Positions 43,234 to 55,710 of a DNA stretch of 64,000 nucleotides are shown here, in pieces; the stretch's first letter is position 1; the number at the start of each line of letters is the position of its first letter. Location: the NCBI GenBank assembly GCA_047967505.1, contig CM106539.1; one strand, 5' to 3'. The notes beneath the pieces are model-generated. The model was not told the DNA's origin. It worked only from the letters and a program-made list of their open reading frames with translations, and did no database searches. Source of the stretch: Dipteris shenzhenensis (lineage: Eukaryota; Polypodiophyta; Polypodiopsida; Gleicheniales). A program made the translations under genes and the position numbers.

Positions 43234-43499
43234 TGTGGCCTAAAATGCTTCAAAATATAAATAGAGCAAAGGACACACTATCGAGTTTGATGCTATGTAT
43301 TATGAAATGCAATGACCTTTGGCATGCTTATGAGCCATATAGCAAGCAAGTGCATGGAAAAAGAAACAATTTAAAATTAATAAATAGTGTTGGATTTATT
43401 TTAAAAGATCTTTGCACATGCACAAATTGCACCTTTTCAACTTCTTCCATTTTCAACTATCAATGTTTTAAGACCACCATGCAGTAGTCCCACTAGTTT

Positions 43500-44685
43500 G
43501 GATTCCAAATTTTCAATCCGTTTTGGTTTTCAACCAATCAATGAGGGCACTCATTTATAGGGTGGTTGCCATACATAGTCCACACCACACATTGTCTCGC
43601 CTAGGAAATAGGTGAGGATTGCTAGGGCCTTCCTTGCCCAGCCCAATGTTAAGCCACTAGATTTAGAAGATCTATGGCTACCTCATCTATGTTTGTGCCC
43701 TTAGCCACGTGCATGGCATCCTTGGCCTCAACCATGCTAATGGCCTTGCTTGTATGAGACACCACAAAAGGAGCAACATGTGATTTTTTGGGTTGTGCTT
43801 TATCCTTCATATTGTCATCCAAGAGTATGACAACCTTGTTGCACAGCTCGAAGGATGTGGGATTTAGGGTAAACAAATGACCATGCAACTCAGCATCCCG
43901 TAATCCAATGAGGAATCGAGCTAGCAACCATCATCCTCTTGTGCAGTTCACAACGTGGGAATTTAGATGTTTGATCCTAGCAATATATTCCTGAATAGTT
44001 TTGTGCTCCTTTTTCTTAACCTCATACAACTGGTTGATCGGACTCCATTTTGGCCCCATGGGAGTGAATCCCACTTTAAATGCCTTCCTTAATGTTTCCC
44101 AGTTGATCTTTTCCTTAGCTTTTAAGGCCCTATACCACTGGCTTGCCTTGCCATCAAGGCTTAGCCTAAATGCATTCACTTTATCCAGGTCACCAATATC
44201 TCCAAAGGTCTTGTAGATCTGATCGAACCTTTAAAGTGGGAGATGAGATCTCCTTCCCTCTTGAAGAACTTGGTCATAAGCTTAGAGATAATGACCATGC
44301 AACTTCGTAAAGCATTAGTGTCTCTTCCCATGATGACCACTTGCAGTGTAGCCCCCCTTCCTAGTGCTTGCACTAGGATCCTCATTCGCTCATCAGTGAG
44401 TGTTTTCTATGGTACAGGCGGGGGAGCTTGAGAAACTAGCAAAGTACCAAATTTGGGTGGTCCTTGGGGTGGAATATAGTAGTTCGCCGACCAAATATGA
44501 ATTGTGTTTGATAGTCCTAGCCTTGTGGGACCTGGAGCCAACATGTGTGGTGGGCTTGGGTCTGGGCTTGGGTCTACTTGCCTCACTGGTATGGATACGT
44601 TTACGTTAGGTACATGCCTATAAGATGGGGCCATGGGGAAAGGAGTACACCTTCGAGCACTCCTCCCCAAGTTGTACATAGACTA
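43500..44685 (-). pseudogene. Second gypsy GAG fragment (gypsy 4)
   Basis: Broken minus-strand frames. First comes a Pro-rich N-terminus (PVRQVDPSPDPSPPHMLAPG). A retrotransposon GAG domain follows at 43931-44179 (LSLDGKASQWYRALKAKEKI, NWETLRKAFKVGF, INQLYEVKKKEHKTIQEYIA). Then comes FLIGLRDAELHGHLF and an end with GNHPINECPH, a knuckle remnant like that of gypsy 3. Related to, but separate from, gypsy 3. Confidence 0.75.
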
Positions 44686-47341
44686 GGACGAGGGGCCATT
44701 CATTGTGGTAAGGTGTTATCCCCAAAGTTTATTTATTCATTCCTATGTCCATTGAGGCTAGATAGCCAAAACCTGGGACCACAATATCTATGCATGGATT
44801 GGAGAAGCAACCTTAGGTTTTTGAATCCCCCATCTCCTTGCAACACATGCTTGGTCATTATTTCTCATACCTTGTCCTTTTTAATGATATTTAAAGATCA
44901 TCTTGCTAGCATACATAGTTGTAATATGAACCTTGAGAATGTGCTTCCTTTCACAGTTAACCAAGAGTCCAATAATAAATTGGGCACTGTGCTTTATTTC
45001 AAGAAACTTGCTGGTAGGGTTTTTTAGGACAATCAATATATAATGATTATTCCCAAAAAATATCAAAGAAATCCTTGTCTACATTTGTCTCTGAATATAC
45101 AAGTGCATTTAAGATAGAGTCAAAAGCCTAAAGAAATCTCATACACAATAGGTATAGTATGTATCATGAAATCTATTAGAAACCATCTGCCCTTTGACCC
45201 TTGAAATATACACATATTACTGTGCAACACCTTCATTGGGATTGGGATGTTTTGCATCATTCTTCATATGTATCATGAATTTTATTAGAAAATTTTGGTG
45301 TTTAAACATGAAAGAGCAAGCAAAGAAAAGAGGCAACGAAGAGGAAGCTAGCAAGCAAGCAAGCAAAGAAACAAGTCAAGCAAGCCTCCTCCATCTTAAT
45401 ATTATTTTCCCCTCTCTCTTACAAAGTACACTCACTTGACTTGAATGAAAAAAAGAGAGAGGATTTTAGAGGAAAATACTTGAGAAAAAATGACGGAACC
45501 TCCCTTAAAAGTCCATGTTTATCTCTTTTTAAAAATCCATGATTTCTAGCTTGTTTTAAACAACAAACCTGGAGGATGCTTGCTTCTTGGTAGGGTCCTC
45601 TTCTCTTCACCTGGTAGCTTGGTTTTCTTTCTTGGTAGATTCCTCTTATGCTTGCTTTGATTGATTGGTATATTCCTCTTCTCTTTTGTTTCTTGCTTAT
45701 TTCATAATATCAACTTGCTCTTTGCTTGTTTTTATAGCCTACTCCTTGGCTACTATGACCACCTTCCTCAATATACCCACATAAGTTTCTCTAGAAACTT
45801 TTTCACCTTTGTTTATCTTTCTTTTAGTGTTTTCTACACTTGTGAATAATCTCATTAATATCATGTCTTCATTTTTTATTTTTGCAAATCCACAATTGTG
45901 TCATCTCGTAGGTTCTCACCATCTCTAGTTAGATAAAGCTCTCACAGCCTAGCCTCAGGCATCTCACAAATGAGTCTCGACGAGGTCTCTCATAGATGAG
46001 TCTTAATGAGGTCATGGGACTTATCTCATAGCTCTCACCTACATAGCTACCATGAAACACAAACAACCATACACAATCGGGTGATATTAGGCATGTAATC
46101 ACTAGGTTCTAAGTCTTTACCCCTTAGGTTCCAAGTAGGATGACGACAACTCTCTAATTAGCACTCTGGATCCATTTGCAACACCACATACAATCTCCTT
46201 GACTCTAGCTCTTGTATGGGCACCATCTCTTAAGGGTTTTTCTTTATGAATTTTGAGACATATCATAGAGGATGACTGAGATCCTTGTATCATTTTATGC
46301 ATGTGGCAAATCATGCAAGTGGGCTTTGCAAGGGATATTTTAAACATTATTGTTGCCAACCTTTGGGTAAGAAAGACTATGTCATAGAGCAGTTGTTCAT
46401 AGGGGGTTTACTATGCCTAAGCACCGAAAATTTGATCGTAGCTACTTGCTTGATTAGATGTTTTTGGTCATGAGCCAACTTAGATTGAAGATTTGATTTT
46501 ATGCTCAAAAAATAAAATTTTAGATGCGGTGAGAGATAATATACAAAGGTCACCACATGTGCATAAGATTGATTAGAAGTATGCTAAGGGACGAGATGAC
46601 CCATATAAGCTTAACTAGCAAAGAGTAGTAGCAAGGATCGACTTTTTATACCCTTGTGCTCTGGCTCCACCTTCCTCTCCACATTTATCTTCAATCTCCA
46701 TATTCATCTTCAACATTCACCTCATCGTCAAGCTCACCCTCATCTTCAGCTCACCTAAATGGCTACAATGTAAGTACAAGTCAAAACCCTTGTATTTATA
46801 AGTTATACAAATGTTGCAGGGTTAGTTGATTATTTTGTGTTTGATTGTCTCCTATTCTCATATTAAAACCCACATAATTCGATCATATCCACAAGTACCC
46901 ACAATGTTGTGGCTCTATGTTGCCATAACATTTATATGCTAATAATCCTATACTACCTCCAATGGGACATATACAATGTGAGCATCTTGCATATCTACAA
47001 ATCAAACCATCATGGCCTACTTTTGAAAATCTTGTATCAATCTCTTGCACATGCGAATGAGCACTTAGGAGATATACGGTAGATTTTCTTTTAGTTGCCC
47101 CTCAAGAATACCCCTAATATTTTTATTGAAAAAAAAGAATACCCTTGAGAAAATGACCTTGAATCCATAAGGTTTCTTATTTGTTCTGCTACACTAGGTG
47201 TGTGCCCTTTTTTACAATAGTACATATACAAATTTGTATGTATAGGGCTTTGCTTGTTTCTATAATATGAAAGAGTTTCAAAATTGTTAAATACTATGTC
47301 ATTAAAATTGATATCTTCGTCATTGGATGTTTGTCTGATGC
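44686..47341. other. AT-rich intergenic sequence
   Basis: No gene or transposon protein could be supported. It has an (AAGC)n run near 45350-45366. Short open frames are not supported. Confidence 0.55.
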
Positions 47342-47347
47342 TGTAGG

Positions 47348-47348
47348 G

Positions 47349-47403
<55 letters not shown>
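47348..47403. repeat. (GA)n microsatellite
   Basis: About 55 bp of GA repeat following a GGGG run. Confidence 0.95.
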
Positions 47404-47407
<4 letters not shown>

Positions 47408-47879
47408 TCTACCACGAGCTTGCCATTTAGTAGAAATTATAAGAGTTTTGGGCCAATGATGTGTGCGATTGATTTTCATGGGGTAGTGTAAGGGCCATTG
47501 CACACACACATGAAGATTCGGAGTGGTGTACTTTATTGCTTTGTATAAACAACTAATTGGTTAGAGATGAGTTACTCTTTGTTAGTAGAAATACACCACT
47601 AAGAGCTACTGTGGTGCCATAGTGGCAAACATTATAGGACCATGACCATGGTTGACTTGGGTCACTAGACTTGTCGATGTGCATCATTGCAACCAACATG
47701 GAAACGTATTGCAAAGGGCCATGCTCAAGGCATCGTTTCCAACTTCGACTTCGTGTAATAAGACTAATGGATGGCGGGGGGAGGGCGTCGAACCCCCTTG
47801 TTGGCAGCACAAACTCATAGGAAGTTCCACGCACCCCGGGACAGATTGGACACCTGGTCTATGAGATTCAGAAGAGTAT

Positions 47880-48440
47880 GGAGGTCCACCCCTTCTTTCA
47901 AAACTAACTTTTTGCTCTAGAGAGTCCTATTGGGGAAACTCCTCCTCTGGGCCAGAATTGCCAAATGGAACCCAAGGGTTAAGTAGGCAAAGCAATGAAA
48001 CACATATGCATGTACATTGGGATTGCTCCTTTTCCAGGAGAGTCTTGGCCGATGTTGCTAGGCTCGGAGCAGCACAAATACATGTTAGGATAAGGTGGAA
48101 GATTGCTCTATTAGGAGATTGGGGGAGCCTTAATGATGCAGCATACGAAGTGTGGCAGGTTGTGAGAGGGGCAATAATCACCAATTTATGGAAGTTTAGA
48201 AATGATGTGGCCTTTTTAAGGCCTCACTATGGCAAAGGGCTCACTTCTGCAATCGTAGAGGACGCCAAGAATACCTTGCAATTTTTTGGAAAAAAGAACG
48301 AGACGTTTAGGATCATAGGGAAACTGTTGTAGGCAGATGAACTGTTGTAGTTAGATGATGTCCCTTTTGAGGGTAGACTTTTTATCTGTTTGTTGTAATT
48401 ACTTTATAAATATGAGTTATTTTGACTCGCAAAAAAAAAG
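47880..48440 (+). mobile_element. LINE copy C, 3' end
   Basis: It reads VLLGKLLLWARIAKWNPR, then THMHVHWDCSFSRRV, then IITNLWKFRNDVAF, a zf-RVT-like domain and the W-x-x-RN-x-x-F box of plant LINE ORF2 ends. It ends with an A-run (48431-48439) and a short non-coding 3' UTR. The 3' UTR differs from LINEs A and B, so this is another family. 5'-truncated. Confidence 0.8.
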
Positions 48441-48994
48441 GGGGGGAGAGGGGGGCAATAATTAGTCTCACTTGGAGGAAGGAGAGAGCTTGAATTAAAT
48501 AAAAGGGGGGCGGGGACGGGCATTAAAGAGGGATGGATGTGTGAGATTAGGGAGGGGGAGGACCACTTATGAAAGGCATTAAGGAGGAAAGGACATCCCA
48601 AAGGGGGAGGGGGATGAGGGAGGATGTATAATACTATTATAAGGAATAAGGCATATAATATTACTTAACAGCCTAGTGATAGGACTATGCCTTAGAATAA
48701 GAAGGTTTTGGGTTCAAATCTTGGTTTTGGGTTCTTAAACCTTTAGGGAAGCCCCCTTGAGACTTAGGTTAATTAAAGCATGAATAAATTAAGAAACATA
48801 GGTTAATTAAAGTATTAAAAAATTAAGCCATAGATAAACATAGTTTCATTAACCCTCCATGCACCCAAACTAACTAATTAATTGAATTTGGTAGGAGGGG
48901 TGAATAGGAGAGAATTGAATTTGGGAGAGTTGAAAAGCGAGTGTTTAGGGAGTGTTAAATAGTTGTGTGAAGATTCACAAAAGAGTCCTGTTAA
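48441..48994. other. Intergenic, nothing recognised
   Basis: G-rich at the start (48441-48620), then AT-rich. No coding. Confidence 0.5.
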
Positions 48995-49367
48995 CAAGCC
49001 CTAACCCTAACTCTTTTCCTTTTAACAAGATAGGGTTGTCCTTAGTTTTCAGACATTGCACTTCTTAAGCTACCTTGCATCTCTTTTTGCATGCTTGATC
49101 TCTCGCATGTTTATTGCAGATGCTCACCAGAGGGTGATTTTTCCGATGCCACCCATTCCGCAGACGTGTGCCGGGATCTACAAGCCCTAACCCTAACTCT
49201 TTTCCTTTAAACAAGATAGGGTTGTCTATAGTTTTCTGACATTGCACTTCTTAACCTGCCTTGTATCTCGTTTTGCATGTTTGATCTCGCGCATGGTTAC
49301 TGCAGATGCTCACCAGAGGGTGATTTTTCCGATGCCACCCATTCCGTAGACGTGTGCCGGTATCTAC
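48995..49367. repeat. 186-bp tandem duplication containing an exon-like segment
   Basis: Unit 1 (48995-49180) is repeated at 49181-49367 with about a dozen changes. Each unit starts CAAGCCCTAACCCTAACTC and ends with a pyrimidine-AG acceptor followed by a short open segment. Confidence 0.85.
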
Positions 49368-49411
49368 AGAATGGGTTGCATTGCGAAAACCACCCTTTGA
49401 GAGCCTGGTGA
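49306..49411 (+). pseudogene. Exon-like segment of an unrecognised host gene (terminal exon?)
   Basis: After TTACTGCAG the frame reads CSPEGDFSDATHSVDVCRYL and then QNGLHCENHPLRAW to a TGA (49409-49411). The duplicate upstream (49120-49180) keeps the same frame with synonymous and conservative changes (CSPEGDFSDATHSADVCR). I do not recognise the protein. Confidence 0.35.
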
Positions 49412-50182
49412 ATTTCATATGCCGCAATATGGTTGCTCGGTGACTAGTTACGCAAGTTTAGAGAAAAGATTCGAATTGTAAGGTCTCAATATCAACTGTT
49501 TTCCTTTGTCTTCTCGAGTCTTTGATCTGTTAATATGACTTGGATCAGTAAGATTATGCTTGGAGGCAACTTTAAACGAAAGCATGAACTGATGTTTGCT
49601 TTTTTTCGGCAATAAAGTTGCTTCTTTGGAATACAGCACGTGTTTATATGTTTTACATAACCAATTATCAAGCTCAAAAGTACTTTTTAGTGCACGAAAA
49701 GAAGAATTAGTGGAGTTTGCTTTTTGGAATGCGAACTAGAACAATCCTACCGATGATTGTGTTTATAACTCCAACCTTCACCACAGTTCTCTTCATGTGA
49801 GTGTATCTTGTTAGAAGGTCTTCTTTTTACTTGGAAGACTAATCCTCAGAATAAGCAATGTCCTTCAAATTTGTGCTGAAGTCAATTTTTGTCTTTATAA
49901 ACATCCTTGAAGGTGCAAGATTTGGAGAGATGGGACCTGACCCAATGCCATCAACTTCATCAAGGTTGTCATCCATCATATTAATCGTTTCTCTGCTGGA
50001 AATGTTGCACTCACACAACTCTTGGAGAATCTGAAGGTCACATAGAATTAGCATCTTGTCCTTTTTTTGCAACGGTGATCTGTATTATCATGCTAAGCTT
50101 CAAGCGATGGCTTTCATGATTAGTGCACTTTTGATATCTTAGTAGTACAAAGTTTAGTAATTGGTTGGTATAGATGTAACAG
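49412..50182. other. Possible introns between exon-like islands
   Basis: AT-rich. A minus-strand open frame at 49839-50072 (ending IKTKIDFSTNLKDIAYSED) is coding-like but unsupported. A phrase GCATGCGTTCAACC...CTTTGCTTTACACATG occurs three times nearby (about 50422-50655). Confidence 0.4.
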
Positions 50183-50297
50183 CAGTGGAAGCGATGCCGA
50201 ATATGATTTGTATCTGAAGGTGCAGAATCATGTCCAGCACCAACTAATATAATATCTTAAAGCTGCTGCACTGGGAAGATCTTTATCCATTGTCAAG
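50183..50297 (+). pseudogene. Exon-like segment, unrecognised
   Basis: It lies between an AACAG acceptor and an AAG|GTAC donor. It reads GSDAEYDLYLKVQNHVQHQL and, after one in-frame TAA, YLKAAALGRSLSIVK. The composition is coding-like. The stop points to a pseudogene. Confidence 0.35.
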
Positions 50298-50704
50298 GTA
50301 CTTCTAGCATGTAGAGAGAAGTGGGGGTTATAAAGTCTTATCCTCTGATAACACTTTTTGAAGCTTGAAAACCATTTGATGTATTTGGAGCCATGAACAG
50401 GAAAATGATTTTGAATTTTCATGCGTTCAACCTACTTTGCTTTACACATGCATTCTGACTTGCCCATGAGAACATAAGCGTGGGGGTTAAAAGGCCTCAT
50501 CCTTTAATAACTTATTTTTGGGAGGGTCCGAAGCTTGAAAACTATCTGTCTTTTGAGCCATGAACCGGAAAACCATTTGTGAATTAGCATGCGTTCAACC
50601 TACTTTGCTTTACACATGAATTTGCATGCGTTCAACCAACTTTGCTTTACACATGCAAGTGGATTATTTTTGACTTGGCAAGCTTGCTGCTTTATTGCTT
50701 GCAG

Positions 50705-50857
50705 CCTCGGCAAACACTAAATGCACAAAGAAATGTGAGGTTTGAGAGATCCTTGTCGGGAATGATCCAAGAGGCTGTACTAACTGCTAGATGTGATGTT
50801 GCGCTGGCTTGCTTGCTGCCGAATGCTGGAATGAGGGCTTATACGTCCTTCTACAGG
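50705..50857 (+). CDS. Exon-like segment, unrecognised (51 codons)
   Basis: Exactly 51 codons sit between TTGCTTGCAG and AGG|GTGTGT. They read PRQTLNAQRNVRFERSLSGM, then IQEAVLTARCDVALACLLPN. It has no stop, splice signals on both sides, and protein-like composition. It may belong with 50183-50297 on the same strand. No family recognised. Confidence 0.35.
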
Positions 50858-51204
50858 GTGTGTACCCCTGCCCCTTGGTTGACTGGATGTGGGATAGACT
50901 AGACTGACCCAATTTCAGTCTGTCCACTAGGATTCTAGGATATGCAACTTAAGTCACTGCAGTTCCTAACCGAGACCAACTCTATCAACCAATGTTGGTG
51001 AACTAGGCAAACTCAAGGTCGGGTTGAGTGCATGGTTGAGGCATGGGGGGTTGGTAGATCAACTTCACATGGAGCATGCATGGCGGGTTGCATGGAGTGA
51101 TTGGAGAGCCATTTAGAGGGTGTGGTCTTCTGTTGTGATCTCGGATTCTATTGGCACAATCCTCTCAGGTGTAGCTGCTCTCATTTTGCCTTGGAAGCTG
51201 ATTC

Positions 51205-52007
51205 GTGACAAGCGGGGCATCTTCTCTTGACCATCTCTTTACCTTCCATGGCAAGTTAATACCCTTCAATGGAATGAACTTTCCTATTTGGCAGCTCGCG
51301 CTTCGTCTGTTTCCTCAGGTTCAGAGAAGAAACCGGTCGGGAAAAAGGCATACGACTCCCCCGAGTTGGTGGATCGATGGGAGGAGAGGAATGAAAAGAC
51401 TCTTGGTATTCTAGAGCGAGCACTTGGTGGAAAGTTTAGTCACCATCTTGACTTCTGCAAGACAGCGTGCGAGAATTGGATGACAATAGAGACTCTATTT
51501 GGTTCAACTCCAAGATCCTACTCAGGCAACAACTATTCAATCTCAAGATGTGTGATGACCAGACAATGGGAGAGCATCTAAATCATATGCCTTCAATTGT
51601 TTGACAATTGACGGATCTCGGTGTTTGAGTGGAGGATGATGATCTAAAGGCCATATTGCTCTCAAGTCTTCCTTCTCCTTATGATGAAATCGTCAAAATT
51701 CTGAGGGTGAATAATACGAATGAAGATAGTCTTGCTATAATGACTTTGACGCTTTTGGATGAAGAATGATGAATGGTGTCAACTATTAGTGAAGAGCATG
51801 CATACACAAGTCAGGCTTCTATGACAAAGGGTAAGAAAGGCAATCAAAAGTGCACCTATTGTGGTAAACAAGGACATAAGGAAGATTAATGCTTCAAGAA
51901 GCATGATGAGATGACTTGGAGGAACAAGGAGAATGCACACATAGTCGAGGAGGTTGTTGGGCTCTGCATGGCAGACACTAGCGACAATGAAGGGCGGGCA
52001 TTTTGAG
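51205..52007 (+). pseudogene. GAG of gag-only element 3 (frameshifted)
   Basis: It reads LIPFNGMNFPIWQLALRL, then after a frameshift RWEERNEKTLGILERALGGK, FSHHLDFCKTACENWMTIET, then LLSSLPSPYDEIVKILRVNN, and a CCHC knuckle CTYCGKQGHKED with its last Cys after a stop. It ends near 52007. Same UBN2 type as elements 1 and 2 but a different sequence family. Several stops. Confidence 0.85.
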
Positions 52008-52285
52008 TTTACAGAGTTCGCATGTGATCAACCGGTAGATTAGCTTCTTTTTCTTTCGTGCAAATAATACCGAAAGTGTCCTGCTCAAAAGTCATAGACT
52101 GTTAGTTTGTCAGTGACAATCTTCTTCAAAAAGATCTTCTCTTGCCATGGGAAGAAAATTTGGTTTCTTCTTCTTGTTTTGTGGAAGAAATGCTTTGAAA
52201 GATTTAGCTAGTGCTCTCTATTTGATGTGTCAGAGAAGCACTCTTGTTCTAGCAGTTTGTGTACCCTCTCTTCAGTTTGAGGGGG

Positions 52286-52640
52286 TCTTGGTGAACTAGA
52301 CAAACTCAAGGTCGGGTTTAGTGCATAGTTGAGGCAAGGGGGGTTGGTATATCAATTCCACATGGAGCATGCATGGCGGCTGCATGGAGCGTTTGGAGAG
52401 CCGTTTAGAGGGCGTGGTCTTCTATTGTGATGACTAATTATGTTGGCACAATAATCTTGGATGTGGCTACTCACATTTTGCCCTAGAAGTTGATCATAAA
52501 AAGCGTGGCATCTTCTCTTGACGGTCTCTTTATCTTCCATGGCTCAGTGCCTTAGTAGATGTATGGTTGTAGCGAGTGTGTGTTGTAATGGATCTCTAAC
52601 AAGCTCAATAGAGCTAAGGAGATAGTGATGGAATAAAATG
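52286..52640 (+). repeat. 3' LTR of gag-only element 3
   Basis: TCTTGGTGAAC... aligns to the 5' LTR (TGTTGGTGAAC...) over about 255 bp up to TTCCATGGC. It then continues with sequence absent from the 5' LTR. Right end not determined. Confidence 0.75.
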
Positions 52641-52726
52641 TCGATCATGCTTCTTCTACTTCGTGTTCATTCTATGTGATGATTAAATTCAGTTACCTTG
52701 CAATTTGCTTACATGCAATAGAGTAA

Positions 52727-53240
52727 TTAGTCAATAGAGCTATCAACTAAGTCTACTTTCAAACACTTGGGTAGTTTCACATGGGAGAGCATGTAAGTTC
52801 CATATTTGTTGAGAGCTTTTTTGTCAAAAGCACAGTTCTTGATTGTTAAATCAATCTCAAACACTCTGAGAGTAGTCACCACAGGGACTTCTTTCCCTTC
52901 CTCTAGCCAATTATCTACCTCATGCAAAGTAGTAATGTACTTAGCATTTAAGCATAAAGGGTACTCTTCCTTTGCATGAGGAATGTATTTGACATCTAAG
53001 CATGGAGGGTATTCTTCCTTAGGCTCAACTAGCTACATTTGTTTATCAAACACCTTCCTTTTGGAAGAAACCTTAGTGTTTGTAGACGTTTTCATAACGG
53101 GAGGGGGGCAACAATTCAAGAGAGATGCAACTCCACTCAAAACAGATGGACTAACAACATGGACAGTTAAGGAAGAGGGTTCAGCTATGAGAACATTGTT
53201 TCTCTTTGCCTCGGCAACAATTGCATCTGTTTTCAAAAAA
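52727..53240 (-). pseudogene. Unrecognised ORF with internal tandem repeat
   Basis: Minus-strand frames at 53033-53236 and 52727-52927 (the latter starting MHEVDNWLEEGKEVPVVTTL) are connected through PKEEYPPCLDVKYIPHA and KEEYPLCLNAKYITT, a 45-nt tandem duplication. One stop separates the parts. It is probably part of an unnamed transposon; I cannot identify it. Confidence 0.35.
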
Positions 53241-55624
53241 GGATCCCGGGTTAAAAGACTCTCAAAAAGGCGTGGAAATCAATTTGTGAATACACCTCTA
53301 TGCTATCATTGCAATTCCAAGAATTTTTTTGCTTGCTACAATGAAACATTGTGTGTATTTTCTTCAAATTATTTCTTCCTCGTGCAAAAATATAGTCATG
53401 ACATTTTCTTTTATTTGCTTATCCTAGTGCATGCACCTACTATATCATGGAATTACCATGGGATATAGTGACATTGCCTTTTCAAAGTGTCATGTGATCT
53501 ACCTATCACATTTAATTAATTTTTCCTTGTGGGGGGACCTATATGCAATTGACATATGCACAACAAATTAATGCAGACACGAAGTTGCAAGCATTGTCCC
53601 ACACCATAGTCACAAACACTATGATGAATGTTTTTTCATTGACTTATGCATGCCATTATGATAAATTTCTGGTTCAGTTGTTCATGTAATTGCAGACACT
53701 AATATATTATACAACTATAACATCTTAAAATTTTCTTGGAGTAGCATATCACATTTAATTATGTTCTTCTTATTTAAATTTTGGGTACCTATATGCAAAT
53801 GCCATACAAACAGTAGACACAAACTAATCACTAATTTAATGCACACGAAACACCTACACGTGATCCTCCTACCAATTGGGAATGATAATTGAGAGGTTGG
53901 CACACCTCTCTATTGGATTTGCAAGGTGGAGTCTTGGGCATAGTATTATGAAAAATAACATTAGCAATCTTGAAGAATACACTTGAGGGACTTATAATTG
54001 GAGATACAACACTCTCGACCCTATTTGAGCACACTTACATAATTGTATCCGTTTGCAATGGGAGAATATAAACTATCTTAAAGCTTGCTTAATTTGGAAA
54101 TTGTCTTATGGATTTTACCATTGCAGAAATTGACAAGAAAATCTTCCTTGGATTTCGTTAAAAAAAGTGCAGCTAGAGTAAGCAAATGCATTTCTCTTTG
54201 CTTGATGATTCTCTTTGATGCATGCTTAAGCAATAACTTAACTAAGAACATAGTCTTAATGAAGCGATAGTTGCCAGGGGCCGTTCGAAGTTTTGCTTAA
54301 GATTGTGGAATAATGGAGATGTAGATTGACTGAAGTAATAAGTAACACACACATAGTAATACTCTGAAAGGCAACTTAGAATGACAGAACAAACTAATGC
54401 AATACTACGATAGTATTACGATCACACAATAATACTATGATCACAATGTTTTAACAACAATGCCATGAGAGCTCTTAGACTTGCAAATGCAACTCACATG
54501 CTATCGAACTTACACACACCACTAACAGGTTTTTCGACTTGCAGAGGCCACTCACAGAGACCCCCCAGTGAAATAGTTGCAACTTCTCTTCACCACAACA
54601 GCCTCCGCCATCCACGCAGAGGGTCTCTGCCATTCACAGAGACTATTGCAGACAATCCCTAACACCCTCTAGAACCGCGGTCGAGGAATGCACATAGATT
54701 AGGGAGACAATCCACACATGGTAAACTGTAAAGCACTCACAAATTCTAGTCAACATATCGAACTTGACTCGGATTATGCCGTAAACCCCAAATGATTTCT
54801 GCTTGACTTAGCACACAACTTCCTCATTTGAAGACACCATCCCACGGACCAACCAGTGTACGTGCATAGACAAACTCCCATTTCCACCAAAACCACTCAC
54901 AACCACACTAGAAAACTACTCCGACCCTTCCAAGATGGAGACAACACCACTAATAGACATGAAATTTGTCTGTCAATCTATTCAATAGCCTGCATGCGAC
55001 ATGCAATACCAAGACAATGGAACCAGAGTGCGTGCAAACACACCGTCAGACTCCACCATCACAGTATTGAAATCATTCACAACCATTCCAATTAAACATC
55101 ACGCAAGCTCTCAACGATTGACCCACAACCACCACTAGCAATTAATAACCTTATCTCATTCAAAAATTCCCAAAATCCATGCATCACACACAACATGCTA
55201 ATCTAATCGTGTCAGGGACGATAAGGATCTGCTTGACACGAGCTTCCCCCATATGGTTTTTTTGTAGCTCATCATCAATAGACGGGCTCCTCTAATTAGA
55301 GGGACAAAATCTACAGAAGCGATGAGGTCCATCTCTGCACGCCCATGTTGAAGTTGCACTGATTTTTGCTGTGCAATAGCCCGCAGACATCACACAAGCC
55401 ACCACAAGCAATGCCATGGTCTTATTGCAGACACTGATAAGAGTGGAGCTTGAAAAATGAAAGACCGTAAATGTGAGACACATGAGATAATAGATTTTGA
55501 ATCGGTTTAAATCTATGAAATAAAGTGATTGAAGACAAGAATAATATAATTATTAGACTCCCTTCTTTCGTTCATCCTAGTCCTTCTACAAGCACATTCT
55601 TCGTTCATCACTCTTAATTTATCA
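53241..55624. other. AT-rich sequence without recognised genes
   Basis: Two diverged copies of a phrase CACATTTAATTA...CCTATATGCAA...GACA (about 53504-53580 and 53747-53820). GAGAC/CACAGAG-rich phrases occur near 54530-54660. No coding supported. Confidence 0.45.
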
Positions 55625-55638
55625 TCTCTCCACCCACC

Positions 55639-55710
55639 ATGGATGTCCTTGGCATCGTCGGAGACATCGAGTTTGGAATCGACAGTCTCAAAGAACTCAT
55701 CAAGCTATAA
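55639..55710 (+). pseudogene. Short ORF resembling a gene start, unrecognised
   Basis: After a pyrimidine-rich leader and CCACCATGG context, a 23-codon frame reads MDVLGIVGDIEFGIDSLKEL and stops. The context and composition look like the 5' end of a protein gene. N-termini of some plant NLR proteins look similar, but nothing downstream supports this. Confidence 0.15.

Larger units (their letters stand above)
35854..43240 (-). mobile_element. Large Ty3/gypsy element 3 with extra 3' ORF
   Basis: Minus-strand order, right to left: GAG with two unusual zinc knuckles (about 42591-43233), a GAG/protease region (41577-42270), a long linker ORF (40770-41573), RT (39821-40582), the start of RNase H (about 39420-39640), the integrase C-terminus (39245-39410), then a long extra ORF (35854-38791). 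Most of integrase has been deleted. RT motifs resemble the Athila/Tat branch. LTRs were not located. Confidence 0.8.
50993..52640 (+). mobile_element. Gag-only LTR retrotransposon 3
   Basis: A 5' LTR (50993-51252) and 3' LTR (from 52286) in direct repeat flank a decayed copia-type GAG (51205-52007) and no pol. The polypurine tract TTTGAGGGGG precedes the 3' LTR. The 5' LTR is missing its downstream part and the primer-binding site: LTR sequence (CTTTACCTTCCATGG) runs straight into the GAG start. The right LTR end is approximate. Confidence 0.8.

Noticed and set aside
48998-49015. Telomere-like CCCTAACCCTAAC
   Set aside because: Only two partial units, part of an ordinary 186-bp duplication. 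It also occurs in the second unit, so it is not a telomere tract.
55639-55710. Start of an NLR-type resistance gene
   Set aside because: The frame stops after 23 codons and no NB-ARC or LRR motif is seen nearby; kept only as a low-confidence ORF.
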